6,933 nt of DNA from Sediminibacterium ginsengisoli (GCA_943326215.1 CALPSK010000043.1:1-6933); one strand, 5' to 3'; shown: positions 1 to 6,696, numbered from the stretch's first letter. Notes: generated by a model from the letters alone, not told the origin. Numbers and translations are program-made.

Positions 1-177
1 CTCTTCTTTCATGTCCTCTATATCGTCTAATTGTAAACTTTGTACTTGTCCTAATGGAAGTAGTATTCCACCAATATTAAATGCTTCGTGCTCATGTGGC
101 TCACGCACATCTATTAAATTTATTTTTTCTCCTGCGTCTAATTTAGCTTTTAAAGCTTCTACTGTAATGGTTTGCAT
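1..177 (-). CDS. Rhodanese-like domain protein, N-terminal fragment (cut by window edge)
   Basis: An open frame starts at ATG 177-175 on the minus strand and continues off the left edge, giving 59 residues that begin MQTITVEALKAKLDAGEK. The segment INLIDVREPHEHEAFNIGGI (residues 19-38) is the typical first half of a rhodanese domain: the LIDVRE strand-turn with the conserved Asp-Val-Arg, then E-x-x-x-x-x-I-x-G. Rhodanese domains carry persulfide sulfur on a catalytic Cys in the second half of the domain. That part lies outside the window, so I cannot say whether this copy is catalytic or an inactive regulatory domain. No signal peptide is visible, so it is probably cytoplasmic. The gene follows the PASTA gene on the same strand after 121 bp of very AT-rich DNA with no convincing promoter, so co-transcription with ddl-PASTA is possible but unproven. 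Confidence 0.8.
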   Translation of the reverse strand, partial: MQTITVEALKAKLDAGEKINLIDVREPHEHEAFNIGGILLPLGQVQSLQLDDIEDMKEE

Positions 178-298
178 CTTATGATATTTAAAGTGAATTA
201 TTTATAAAATTGAATTGGGTCTATTTATATATCTATTATTATTAAAATTTACTAGTAATGTTATTAGTTAAATTATTAGTTTTAAAATAGTAGTTGCC

Positions 299-1123
299 TT
301 ACTTTAAAGAGTCTCTTTTTATAATAACAGGAGCTACTTTATCAATGACTAAGTCTATGGCTACCCCTTGTATGGTTACATTTTTAACAGGCATGCCTAA
401 GGAATCTAATTCAGAAGAATAAGTGCCTGGGTTTTGCTGAATTACAAAAGCAGTTGCTGTGTCTTGTATAGCTCCGTTTGAAATTAAATTTCCAACCAGA
501 AGTCCCATACTTGCTAATTTCATTTTAGCCATATCGACCGTTAAACCAATTAAGTCTGGCACTTCCATACCAATACTAGCGCCCCCATCTCCCACGGTGA
601 AATTAATTAAAGTGCCAGAAACAATTTTCGTTCCAGGTGCAATAGGGGTGTTACCTACTAGCTGTTCTACAATTACATTTTTATTTCTATCGGCTACTAA
701 ATTAATAGTACCAATTCTTAAGCCTAATACTTTTAAATAAGTTTGCGCACTCTTTAAAGAGAAGCCAATTAAGTTGGGCATGTCTACCTGTGGCGCAATC
801 ACACGATTAACAGTTAAAAAAATAGTTCTTCCTTTTTTAACCACTTCGTCTGCTTCTGGCGTTTGTCTTAATACGGAGTTTCTAGCAAGGGTATCTACAT
901 AAATAGAATCTTGTAAAACCAAATCAAAACCTAGGGCTTTAATATTTTTTTCAGCAGCTGTAATATCAAGTCCTAAAACATTGGGTACTTTTTCTGTCTT
1001 GCCATTGCCTGTAATCCAACCCAAGGAAAAGAAAAATAATACTAATAATACCAATACAGCGCCAATACCAGCTAAGATATTCACCCATAAAGGCTTTTTT
1101 AATAATTTATCTATGAATTCCAA
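299..1123 (-). CDS. Membrane-anchored protein with three PASTA domains
   Basis: 274 residues. A short basic N-terminus (KLLKK) is followed by one hydrophobic helix at about 13-37, then three PASTA repeats at about 44-106, 113-178 and 186-261, each opening with a V/M-P-N/D-L-I/L-G-type signature (KVPNVLG, DMPNLIG, EVPDLIG). PASTA domains in other bacteria bind uncrosslinked peptidoglycan or muropeptides on Ser/Thr kinases and penicillin-binding proteins. Here there is no kinase or transpeptidase domain, so the protein is a bare anchor-plus-sensor placed in the periplasm. It lies 45 nt downstream of ddl on the same strand, consistent with a cell-wall operon. The start is unusual: the first codon is TTG at 1123-1121. 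An in-frame TAA lies at 1141-1139, no ATG or GTG lies between them, and the first internal Met (residue 115) is far past the membrane helix. TTG is therefore the best start, with ATT at 1126 the only close alternative. The partner is inferred from position only. Confidence 0.88.
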   Translation of the reverse strand: MEFIDKLLKKPLWVNILAGIGAVLVLLVLFFFSLGWITGNGKTEKVPNVLGLDITAAEKNIKALGFDLVLQDSIYVDTLARNSVLRQTPEADEVVKKGRTIFLTVNRVIAPQVDMPNLIGFSLKSAQTYLKVLGLRIGTINLVADRNKNVIVEQLVGNTPIAPGTKIVSGTLINFTVGDGGASIGMEVPDLIGLTVDMAKMKLASMGLLVGNLISNGAIQDTATAFVIQQNPGTYSSELDSLGMPVKNVTIQGVAIDLVIDKVAPVIIKRDSLK

Positions 1124-1168
1124 AATAGCGAATCTTATTTAATGAATATTGAATGAACGTTGTTCTAA

Positions 1169-2155
1169 TTAGTTCGAAGCTAAACTATCTTCTATAATAC
1201 TTGCATAAAAATCGGTTAAATTCCAGCCCATGGCCCTTACTTGTTGAGGAATAATACTTGCCTCACTTTGTCCTGGCACGGTATTCACTTCTAATAAAAA
1301 GGCCTTCTGCGCTTTTTCATCATAAATGAAATCTATTCTCACTACCCCTCTGCAATTTAAAGTAGCATACACTTGCTTGGCCGCCTCCGATAAATCCTTG
1401 AACATGGTCTCGGTAATTTTTGCAGGCGTTATTTCTTCACTCTTGCCTTCATACTTTGCAGCAAAATCGAAAAATTCGTTTTCAGTTTTAATTTCAGTTA
1501 TAGGTAAAACAGTAGTTACTCCTTTAGATTTAAATACCCCAATGGTAAACTCTCTTCCACTTATAAATTCTTCCACTAAAACCTGTGTATCTTCTTTAAA
1601 TGCTTTTTCTAAGGCAGGGGCTAATTCTGCAGCATTGTTTACTTTACTAATACCTAAACTACTTCCACCGTTATTTGGTTTTACAAATAGTGGAAGGGTA
1701 ACTTGAGACAGTATTTGATCCGGTGTAAGTTGAGTAGAAGAAATTAAATGCAATGATTTGGCAACTGCGACACCACCAAAACCAGCCACGGCCACTGTAT
1801 ATCTTTTATTAAAAGTTAATGCTGAAGTGGCTGTATCGCAACTTGTATAAGGCATACCAATTAAATCGAAGTAGCCTTGCATTTTTCCATCTTCACCTGG
1901 TGTACCATGAATACACATTAAAGCAATGTCAAAATTAATTTTAAGACCACCTTCCATAATACTGAAATCGGCTCTATCCACGGCCACTTCTTCCCCTACT
2001 ATATTTTCATACCACCAACCCGTAGGATGAATGTCTATTAAATACACATCGTATTTATTTTTGTCCAAGGCGCTCATAACAGTTTGAGCACTCTTATAAC
2101 TAATTTGTGCTTCAGAACTTAAACCGCCTGTCACTAGTGCTACCTTTTTTTTCAT
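1169..2155 (-). CDS. ddl: D-alanine--D-alanine ligase
   Basis: ATP-grasp enzyme that joins two D-Ala in the cytoplasm to make the dipeptide end of the peptidoglycan stem peptide. With the ATG at 2155 it is 328 residues, normal for the family. Visible landmarks are VTGGLSSEAQIS (8-19) with Glu15 of the active-site triad, HGTPGEDGKMQG (83-94), the ATP-binding KPNNGGSSLG (159-168), AAKY (232-235) and LEVNTVPGQSEAS (288-300). Asp275, Glu289 and Asn291 are the metal ligands. Tyr235 matches the Tyr that selects D-Ala; a Phe there is found in D-lactate ligases, so D-Ala-D-Ala activity is expected. The frame stays open upstream to a TTG at 2176, but the ATG at 2155 starts the usual MKKKVALVTGG and is preferred. 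A TAAATTTG box and a terminator lie just upstream, so ddl appears to head its own unit followed by the PASTA gene. Confidence 0.96.
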   Translation of the reverse strand: MKKKVALVTGGLSSEAQISYKSAQTVMSALDKNKYDVYLIDIHPTGWWYENIVGEEVAVDRADFSIMEGGLKINFDIALMCIHGTPGEDGKMQGYFDLIGMPYTSCDTATSALTFNKRYTVAVAGFGGVAVAKSLHLISSTQLTPDQILSQVTLPLFVKPNNGGSSLGISKVNNAAELAPALEKAFKEDTQVLVEEFISGREFTIGVFKSKGVTTVLPITEIKTENEFFDFAAKYEGKSEEITPAKITETMFKDLSEAAKQVYATLNCRGVVRIDFIYDEKAQKAFLLEVNTVPGQSEASIIPQQVRAMGWNLTDFYASIIEDSLASN

Positions 2156-2173
2156 GTAGGGAAATTGATGACT

Positions 2174-2181
2174 CAAATTTA
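2174..2181 (-). promoter_or_regulatory. Candidate Bacteroidota -7 box for ddl
   Basis: On the minus strand TAAATTTG matches the Bacteroidota sigma-ABfr -7 consensus TAnnTTTG in all fixed positions. It would start transcription some 10-15 nt before the ATG at 2155, leaving a very short leader. About 19-22 nt upstream there is only the T-run of the preceding terminator, with no clean TTG, so the -33 element is weak. This is seen by pattern only. If the upstream terminator leaks, ddl could also be read from the ferredoxin promoter. Confidence 0.5.
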
Positions 2182-2196
2182 CTTAATAGAAGGCAT

Positions 2197-2224
2197 AAAA
2201 AAAGGGAAATTTAATTCCCTTTTT
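2197..2224 (-). terminator. Rho-independent terminator after the ferredoxin gene
   Basis: A 10-bp perfect stem (2199-2208 with 2215-2224, core GGGAA/TTCCC) surrounds a 6-nt AT loop. On the minus strand it is followed by an unbroken T tract running to 2197. It lies 75 nt past the ferredoxin stop and before ddl. The arms themselves end in A/T runs, so it could act in both directions, but only minus-strand genes flank it. Confidence 0.82.
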
Positions 2225-2298
2225 AAAATATGACTCTAATAGATAAGTCTATTTGATTATTTCAAGTGATTATTAGTTGATTAGACTAATCCGAGATG

Positions 2299-2646
2299 CT
2301 AAGCGTGTAGTTTGTCTTTTTTAGCTAACAATACTTCTACTGTTTCTACATACATTTCATCCGGTACGCAACAATCCACTGGACAAACAGCAGCACATTG
2401 AGGCTCTTCGTGGAAACCTTGACACTCTGTACACTTATTCGGTGTAATATAATAAGTATCGGCAGCTACTGGCGCAATTCTTTGACCAGCATCTACTGAA
2501 GTTCCATCTAATAAAGTGAAAGAACCTTTAACGGTTGTACCATCGGCAACAGCCCATTCTACACCACCTTCGTAGATAGCGTTATTTGGACATTCTGGTT
2601 CACAAGCACCGCAGTTAATACATTCATCCGTAATTTTGATAGCCAT
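2299..2646 (-). CDS. 2x[4Fe-4S] ferredoxin (Alvin-like cysteine spacing)
   Basis: 115-residue cytoplasmic electron carrier. The first motif is C9-x2-C12-x2-C15-x3-C19-P and the second is C72-x2-C75-x8-C84-x3-C88-P. By family rule, cluster I uses Cys9, 12, 15 and 88, and cluster II uses 72, 75, 84 and 19. The x8 gap in the second motif is that of the Allochromatium-type low-potential ferredoxins, not the x2 gap of clostridial ones. A further pair, Cys92-Cys93, follows the second motif. The two motifs are separated by about 50 residues (20-71), longer than in classic ferredoxins. This linker is rich in Gly, Thr, Val and acidic residues, has no Cys, and resembles a small beta insertion. The start ATG is at 2646-2644. 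The gene is divergent from the acyl-CoA reductase, and the pair is a familiar neighbourhood in Bacteroidota, so it may feed electrons to an acyl-reducing or related pathway; that partner is inferred. Confidence 0.93.
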   Translation of the reverse strand: MAIKITDECINCGACEPECPNNAIYEGGVEWAVADGTTVKGSFTLLDGTSVDAGQRIAPVAADTYYITPNKCTECQGFHEEPQCAAVCPVDCCVPDEMYVETVEVLLAKKDKLHA

Positions 2647-2672
2647 AAAAAATTATTTAAAAATTAGTAACG

Positions 2673-2680
2673 TAATTTTG
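2673..2680 (+). promoter_or_regulatory. Candidate -7 box for the acyl-CoA reductase gene
   Basis: TAATTTTG fits TAnnTTTG in every fixed position and would give a start near 2686 with a leader of about 18 nt before the ATG at 2704. No TTG is present at the expected upstream distance, only A/T-rich sequence, so it is weaker than the facing promoter. The box lies next to the -7 box for the ferredoxin gene on the other strand, so the two polymerase sites overlap. Confidence 0.5.
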
Positions 2681-2685
2681 CAGTA

Positions 2686-2718
2686 CAAATATATAGAACA
2701 AGCATGAACTTACAAGCA
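2686..2718 (-). promoter_or_regulatory. Promoter of the ferredoxin gene
   Basis: On the minus strand the -7 box TATATTTG (2693-2686) fits TAnnTTTG exactly. It is preceded, after a 19-nt spacer, by a TTG that falls inside the first codons of the divergent acyl-CoA reductase gene. Both element sequences and the spacing fit the Bacteroidota primary sigma factor. Transcription would begin near 2680, leaving a leader of roughly 34 nt that is AT-rich and lacks a purine-rich Shine-Dalgarno. This is the best promoter in the window. Confidence 0.65.
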
Positions 2719-3699
2719 AGAATGGAGCATTTTTTTACCCTAGGCCAGCAGTTTTTAGACCCTAAAAACGAGGCGCTTCAATTGGCTAAAGAAAGAGCCT
2801 TTCAACAAAATTCTTGGTTTTTACCGGTTTTCATGGATCATGCTATCACTCAAATAAGAGATTCATTTTTATCCTTAAATGCCCTAAAACACTGGACGAA
2901 TAAGTATCCTAGCCTTTCAGATGCACCCTCTGGCAAAAAAATAGGTATAGTAATGGCAGGCAATATTCCTCTTGTGGGTTTTCATGATTTACTCAGTACT
3001 TTAATTGCAGGTCATACAGCCGTGGTGAAGCTTTCCTCAAAAGATACCATACTTATGAAGTATGTGATTGAATCGCTTGTTGAAATTAACCCAGCATTTG
3101 AAGACTTAATTATTCAACAAGAGCAGCTTAAAAACTGCGATGCCTATATTGCTACGGGTAGTAATAATTCAGGCCGTTATTTTGAACAATACTTTGGCAA
3201 ATACCCACATATTATTAGAAAAAATAAAACCTCAATTGCCATTTTAAATGGGAAGGAGTCCAAGGCTGAATTAGATTTACTGGCAGACGATATGCTACTA
3301 TATTTTGGTATGGGATGTAGAAATGTGACCCAGATTTGGGTGCCTGAGGGCTACGATTTTATACCCCTACTTGAATCCATGAAAAAATATAACTATTTAG
3401 GAGATGAACATAAGTACAAACATAATTATGACTATCAGTTAGCCCTGCTTATGATGAACCGTCAATTTTACATGGATACTGGCGGTATTCTATTAAGTGA
3501 GAACCCTTCTCCCTTTGCGGCCCTATCCCAAATTCACTACCAGTTTTATACCCCTGGGAAATTACCCACCATTGACAGCACAGAAATTCAATGTATTGTT
3601 GGGGTAAACGGGATTGCTTTCGGAGGGCCACAAAAGCCAAGCCTATTAGAATATGCCGACGGCGTAGATACCCTTGAATTTTTGAGCAAAATTCCATAA
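2704..3699 (+). CDS. LuxC-type acyl-CoA reductase
   Basis: 331-residue member of the acyl-CoA reductase (LuxC, aldehyde-dehydrogenase-like) family, which reduces acyl thioesters to aldehydes with NAD(P)H through a Cys thioester. Visible parts: IGIVMAGNIPLVGFHDLLS (80-98), the nucleotide-binding region; VVKLSSKD (107-114); the YIATGSNNSGRYFEQYFG stretch (148-165), equivalent to the ALDH TGS motif; and YFGMGCRNVTQIWVP (200-214), where Cys205 is the expected nucleophile. The C-terminus FGGPQKPSLLEYADGVDTLEF (307-327) is typical of the Bacteroidota branch. The length is shorter than classic luminescence LuxC, and no lux genes are nearby, so a bioluminescence role is not suggested. The physiological acyl substrate cannot be read from the sequence. 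The gene is divergent from the ferredoxin and stands alone on its strand until the protease gene 143 bp later. The ATG at 2704 is the first in-frame start. Confidence 0.88.
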   Translation: MNLQARMEHFFTLGQQFLDPKNEALQLAKERAFQQNSWFLPVFMDHAITQIRDSFLSLNALKHWTNKYPSLSDAPSGKKIGIVMAGNIPLVGFHDLLSTLIAGHTAVVKLSSKDTILMKYVIESLVEINPAFEDLIIQQEQLKNCDAYIATGSNNSGRYFEQYFGKYPHIIRKNKTSIAILNGKESKAELDLLADDMLLYFGMGCRNVTQIWVPEGYDFIPLLESMKKYNYLGDEHKYKHNYDYQLALLMMNRQFYMDTGGILLSENPSPFAALSQIHYQFYTPGKLPTIDSTEIQCIVGVNGIAFGGPQKPSLLEYADGVDTLEFLSKIP

Positions 3700-3704
3700 A
3701 AACG

Positions 3705-3724
3705 AATATTTTCGTAAATATTTT
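3705..3724 (+). terminator. Weak AT-only hairpin after the acyl-CoA reductase gene
   Basis: Seven A/T pairs (AATATTT 3705-3711 with AAATATT 3716-3722) enclose the loop TCGT and are followed by TT-G. It begins five bases after the stop codon. The stem has no G-C pair and the T tract is short, so termination would be inefficient and read-through into the protease gene is possible. Confidence 0.3.
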
Positions 3725-3728
3725 GTTA

Positions 3729-3782
3729 AAGCTGACTAAACGGTTTTGTGACAAAATTTCAGCTTCGTTAATTTGTAGCTGA
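3729..3782 (+). repeat. Nested and alternating inverted repeats in the htrA leader
   Basis: AAGCTGA (3729-3735) is complementary to TCAGCTT (3759-3765). Inside lies a second hairpin TTTTG-TGA-CAAAA (3744-3756). A third copy, AGCTGA (3777-3782), can also pair with TCAGCT (3759-3764). The central arm can therefore form either of two mutually exclusive hairpins. The block sits 61-114 bp before the protease start, where regulation would be expected. It could be an operator pair, an alternating RNA switch or a chance arrangement; no known regulator box is recognised with confidence. Confidence 0.4.
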
Positions 3783-3842
3783 ATTGGTATCAAATTTGTA
3801 AAAACTAAACTGAACTAAATTTTTACTATAAAAAATAAAAGC

Positions 3843-5366
3843 ATGAATATGAATTTAAAAAATGTAGCAGCCATTATTGGTATTAGTGCAATGACGACCG
3901 TGGCAAGTATGTGGGCCTATGGAAAAATTACCGAGAAAAATTCAAGTTTTGAAACAGATGGTAAACTGCCTGCTAATTATGCCAGTTTTTTTAATGTTAG
4001 TGCCCCAGCATCTACGGTGGACTTTACTCCTGCTGCCAATGCAGCCTCCCCTGCTGTGGTGCATATAAAAACAAAGACCAACGCTAAAAAAGTAGAATCG
4101 AATCAAAGAAGACAAAGAAATCCTTTTTCTGATTTTTTCGGAGAGGATGATATGTTCGGAGACTTTTTTGGTGGCCCTAGAATGCAACCAGAACAAAGAG
4201 CCAGTGGTAGTGGTGTATTAATTACTGCAGACGGATATATTGTAACCAATAATCACGTAGTCAATGGTGCCGATGAAATTAATGTAACGTTAACGAATAA
4301 GAAATCCTATAAAGCAAAAGTAATTGGGGTAGACGCCAGTAGCGATATTGCTGTTATAAAAATTGAAGCAAGTGGATTACCTTATTTAGTTTATGGCAAT
4401 AGCGATGAAATTAAATTAGGACAGTGGGTGCTTGCCATTGGTTATCCTTTAAACTTAGATGTAACTATTACAGCAGGTATTATTAGTGCTAAAAACCGCT
4501 CCATTGATATCAACTCAAGACAGAGTGATAAACCAGTAGAATCGTTTTTACAAACAGATGCTGCGGTAAACCAAGGCAATAGTGGTGGCGCCTTAGTAAA
4601 CACCAGTGGTGAGTTAGTGGGTATAAACTCTGCCATAGCCTCCCCTACTGGATCTTATGCAGGTTATGCTTATGCTATTCCTGTAAATATGGTGAAAAAA
4701 GTAGTTACTGATATAGTAAAATATGGAACAGTACAAAGAGCTTACTTAGGTATTAGTTACCCTAAAGATGGTTTGTCTGAAGAAGAATTGAAAAAAGTAT
4801 TGGCAGAGCTTAATACAAAATACAAAGAAGGAGAAGGTATTTTAATTACCGATGTATTAGACGGTGGTGCTGCTAAAGCTGCAGGTATTAAAAAAGGTGA
4901 TGTACTTATTAAAATAAATGGAGTGGCTGTAAAAACATCTCCTGAATTACAAGAACAAGTTTCTCGTTATAAGCCAGGAGATAAAATGAATTTAATAATA
5001 AAGCGTGAAGGCAAGGATATGAGCATGGAAGTAATATTAAGAGCTAAATTAGGTAGTACTGACTTAGTAAAAAGTTCTAAGGCTGCTGAAAAATTAGGTG
5101 GTAAATTAGAAACCATTGATAAAGCTACTGCTGAAAAGAACGACTTAGAAGGTGGAGTCTTAATTAAAGAATTAGGAACAGGCATTATTGGTAAAAGCAG
5201 AATTGAAAAAGGCTTTGTAATTACACATGTAAATGAAGAACCAGTAAATACTGTAGAAGAATTTTATGAGGCTTTGAAAAAAGCTAGTTCAAGTAGTATT
5301 AAAATTTCAGGAGTATACCCTGGTTATTTTGGTAACTACGCATTTATTTTAAACTTAAATGAATAA
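3843..5366 (+). CDS. htrA: HtrA/Deg-family periplasmic serine protease with PDZ domains
   Basis: 507 residues, the usual size of DegP/DegQ-type enzymes that degrade or refold misfolded envelope proteins. A hydrophobic N-terminal segment (about 7-26) acts as signal peptide or membrane anchor. The trypsin-like domain spans about 65-295 with His138 (VTNNHVV), Asp168 (SSDIAVIK) and Ser247 (NQGNSGGA), a complete catalytic triad. The LA-loop region (84-118) is unusually rich in Phe, Asp and Gly (PFSDFFGEDDMFGDFFGG). PDZ1 lies at about 300-400, with GILITDV and the GIKKGDVLIKINGVAV core. A second, more diverged PDZ-like domain is at about 415-505 (GGVLIKEL, GFVITHVNEEPV). The start ATG at 3843 is chosen because it directly precedes the signal segment; ATG codon 3 is an alternative. 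The leader carries inverted repeats, suggesting stress control. A strong hairpin terminator follows. The exact subfamily (DegP, DegQ or other) is not decided here. Confidence 0.93.
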   Translation: MNMNLKNVAAIIGISAMTTVASMWAYGKITEKNSSFETDGKLPANYASFFNVSAPASTVDFTPAANAASPAVVHIKTKTNAKKVESNQRRQRNPFSDFFGEDDMFGDFFGGPRMQPEQRASGSGVLITADGYIVTNNHVVNGADEINVTLTNKKSYKAKVIGVDASSDIAVIKIEASGLPYLVYGNSDEIKLGQWVLAIGYPLNLDVTITAGIISAKNRSIDINSRQSDKPVESFLQTDAAVNQGNSGGALVNTSGELVGINSAIASPTGSYAGYAYAIPVNMVKKVVTDIVKYGTVQRAYLGISYPKDGLSEEELKKVLAELNTKYKEGEGILITDVLDGGAAKAAGIKKGDVLIKINGVAVKTSPELQEQVSRYKPGDKMNLIIKREGKDMSMEVILRAKLGSTDLVKSSKAAEKLGGKLETIDKATAEKNDLEGGVLIKELGTGIIGKSRIEKGFVITHVNEEPVNTVEEFYEALKKASSSSIKISGVYPGYFGNYAFILNLNE

Positions 5367-5412
5367 GTAAAGACTTAGATAAAAATAGTTTTTGGTTGGG
5401 TTAGGTGGTATA

Positions 5413-5442
5413 AAAAGCCTCTCGTTAATTCGGGGGGCTTTT
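5413..5442 (+). terminator. Terminator between converging htrA and mazG
   Basis: A 12-bp stem (5413-5424 with 5431-5442) with a TTAATT loop, core AAAAGCC/GGCTTTT. The plus-strand RNA pairs fully, using two G-U wobbles. The minus-strand RNA would have two C-A mismatches at the same places. The stem therefore looks tuned for htrA, though a TTTTT run on the minus side lets it also serve mazG, whose stop is 26 bp away. Confidence 0.8.
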
Positions 5443-5468
5443 AACTTTATAGAATAGTGTAATCAATA

Positions 5469-6239
5469 TTATTTCATCTTTTGCCAAATAGCCTCTTTTT
5501 CGACCAAACTCAACTTAGCTAAATCTAGCCCATTCTCCTTGGCATAGGTTTCCATGAGTTCAAATCGCTTTTTAAATTTTTTATTGGTTTTTTCTAAGGC
5601 AGTTTCTGGGTCTATTTTTAAAAACCTTGCATAATTTATTAAACTAAAAAATACATCCCCCAATTCATCTTCCATCTTCTCACGGTCATTTTGGGCTATC
5701 TCATGTTGCAACTCTTCAATCTCTTCATTTACTTTATCCCAAACCTGTTCTTTATTCTCCCATTCAAATCCCACTTGTTTTACCTTTTCTTGTATTCTTA
5801 ATGCTTTTACCATGGAAGGCAAACTATTAGGCACACCACTTAAAATAGTTTTTTTGCCATCACCCTCTTTTAATTTTAATTGCTCCCAGTTTAATTTCAC
5901 TTGCTCTTCCGTCTCTGCTTTCACATCACCATAAATATGCGGATGCCTATGAATTAATTTTTTAGAAATACCTGCAATCACTTCTTCTAAAATGAATTCA
6001 TTTTTTTCAGAGGCTATTTTAGTGTAAAATAAAATATGTAATAATAAATCACCTAACTCTTCTTTAATACCTTGCCAATCTTCTTCAATGATGGCGTCCA
6101 CTAATTCATACAACTCTTCAATGGTATTACTTCTTAATGAATGTATAGTTTGCTTTTTATCCCAAGGGCACTCTACTCTAAGTCGGTCCATAATGGCCAC
6201 TAGTTCTAAAAAGTTTTTGGAAATATTTTCTTGAGACAT
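5469..6239 (-). CDS. mazG: MazG nucleoside triphosphate pyrophosphohydrolase
   Basis: 256 residues with two all-alpha MazG domains, as in E. coli MazG. It hydrolyses NTPs and dNTPs to the monophosphate and PPi, clearing damaged nucleotides from the pool and, in E. coli, influencing (p)ppGpp levels. The N-terminal domain has CPWDKKQT (24-31), the helix EELYEL (41-46), ELGDLL (61-66) and HRHPHIYGDV (97-106). The C-terminal domain repeats the metal-binding pattern as NEEIEEL (171-177) and DELGDVFFSL (191-200), which is the active half in the E. coli enzyme. KVKQVGFEW (152-160) joins them. All acidic metal ligands appear present. The ATG at 6239-6237 comes two bases after the TAA of the HNH gene, so translation is probably coupled. 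No TAnnTTTG box is seen within about 80 bp upstream, so the mRNA may originate upstream of the HNH gene. Confidence 0.95.
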   Translation of the reverse strand: MSQENISKNFLELVAIMDRLRVECPWDKKQTIHSLRSNTIEELYELVDAIIEEDWQGIKEELGDLLLHILFYTKIASEKNEFILEEVIAGISKKLIHRHPHIYGDVKAETEEQVKLNWEQLKLKEGDGKKTILSGVPNSLPSMVKALRIQEKVKQVGFEWENKEQVWDKVNEEIEELQHEIAQNDREKMEDELGDVFFSLINYARFLKIDPETALEKTNKKFKKRFELMETYAKENGLDLAKLSLVEKEAIWQKMK

Positions 6240-6241
6240 GG

Positions 6242-6679
6242 TTAAATTCTGTTTTTTGATCTATAGGTATCTGTCTGAGAATGACAATTAGGACATAAAA
6301 GTCTTAAATTATTAAACTCATGATTAATTCGATTCCCATCGATATGATCTAATTCTAGATGAATTGGTTTATTATTCCAGCTTTCTATACCGCAAATTGA
6401 ACACTTATTTTTTATTAAACCTTCTTTTAATAACCTGTTTTTTAATTTATATGTTTGGAAATGTGGATGATTCCCTTCTAGAATTTCGCTAAGTAATATT
6501 TTAGGGGGTGAATTCTTTACCCCTCCTCGTAAACCTTGATTAGGTATATAACAACCATATAATAGAGCTAATCTTTTTAAAGTATTAAAATGAATACGTA
6601 AATCTGCAGCAGCTTGAGCCATTGAATTACTTGCTTTACAAACCTCAATAATTTTATCTTTAGAAATTTTTGTTTTCAT
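6242..6679 (-). CDS. HNH endonuclease with N-terminal helix-turn-helix
   Basis: 145 residues. Positions 4-43 look like a helix-turn-helix of the kind that precedes many phage and mobile HNH nucleases (KIIEVCKASNSMAQAAADLRI, then NTLKRLALLYG). The C-terminal 90-135 is a zinc-supported beta-beta-alpha metal nuclease: Cys93-x2-Cys96, LELDHIDGN (108-116) with the catalytic DH pair Asp111-His112, NNLRLLCPNCHSQT (123-136) with Asn123/Asn124, and Cys129-x2-Cys132-His133. All expected zinc and catalytic residues are present, so it is probably an active, intact DNA endonuclease. This HTH-HNH architecture is common among free-standing homing-type nucleases. The gene lies between the terminator of an intron-bearing tRNA-Leu gene and mazG, 2 nt from mazG. 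The start ATG (6679-6677) is only 17 nt past the tRNA terminator T tract and no promoter is visible there. The biological target is unknown; an orphan regulatory or defence nuclease is a less likely reading. Confidence 0.88.
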   Translation of the reverse strand: MKTKISKDKIIEVCKASNSMAQAAADLRIHFNTLKRLALLYGCYIPNQGLRGGVKNSPPKILLSEILEGNHPHFQTYKLKNRLLKEGLIKNKCSICGIESWNNKPIHLELDHIDGNRINHEFNNLRLLCPNCHSQTDTYRSKNRI

Positions 6680-6696
6680 CTTATACTAATTTAAGC

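Noticed and set aside
251..268. Inverted repeat ACTAGTAA/TTATTAGT as a terminator after the PASTA gene
   Set aside because: The loop would be 2 nt, the stem is almost all A/T with one wobble, and no T tract follows on the minus strand.
1326..1706. Long open frame on the plus strand opposite ddl
   Set aside because: It is antisense to a clear ddl gene with all catalytic motifs, has no recognisable domain and no promoter or start context of its own.
2156..2176. Seven-residue N-terminal extension of Ddl from TTG 2176
   Set aside because: The added MSHQFPY is not typical of Ddl, the TTG overlaps the likely -7 box, and ATG 2155 gives the standard N-terminus.
2704..3699. Acyl-CoA reductase as part of a bioluminescence (lux) system
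   Set aside because: No luciferase, LuxD or LuxE genes are present, and the protein is the short form found in many non-luminous Bacteroidota.
3768..3798. Promoter for htrA at TTAATTTG or CAAATTTG
   Set aside because: Each differs from TAnnTTTG at a fixed base and neither has a TTG at 19-21 nt upstream, so I do not list it as a feature.
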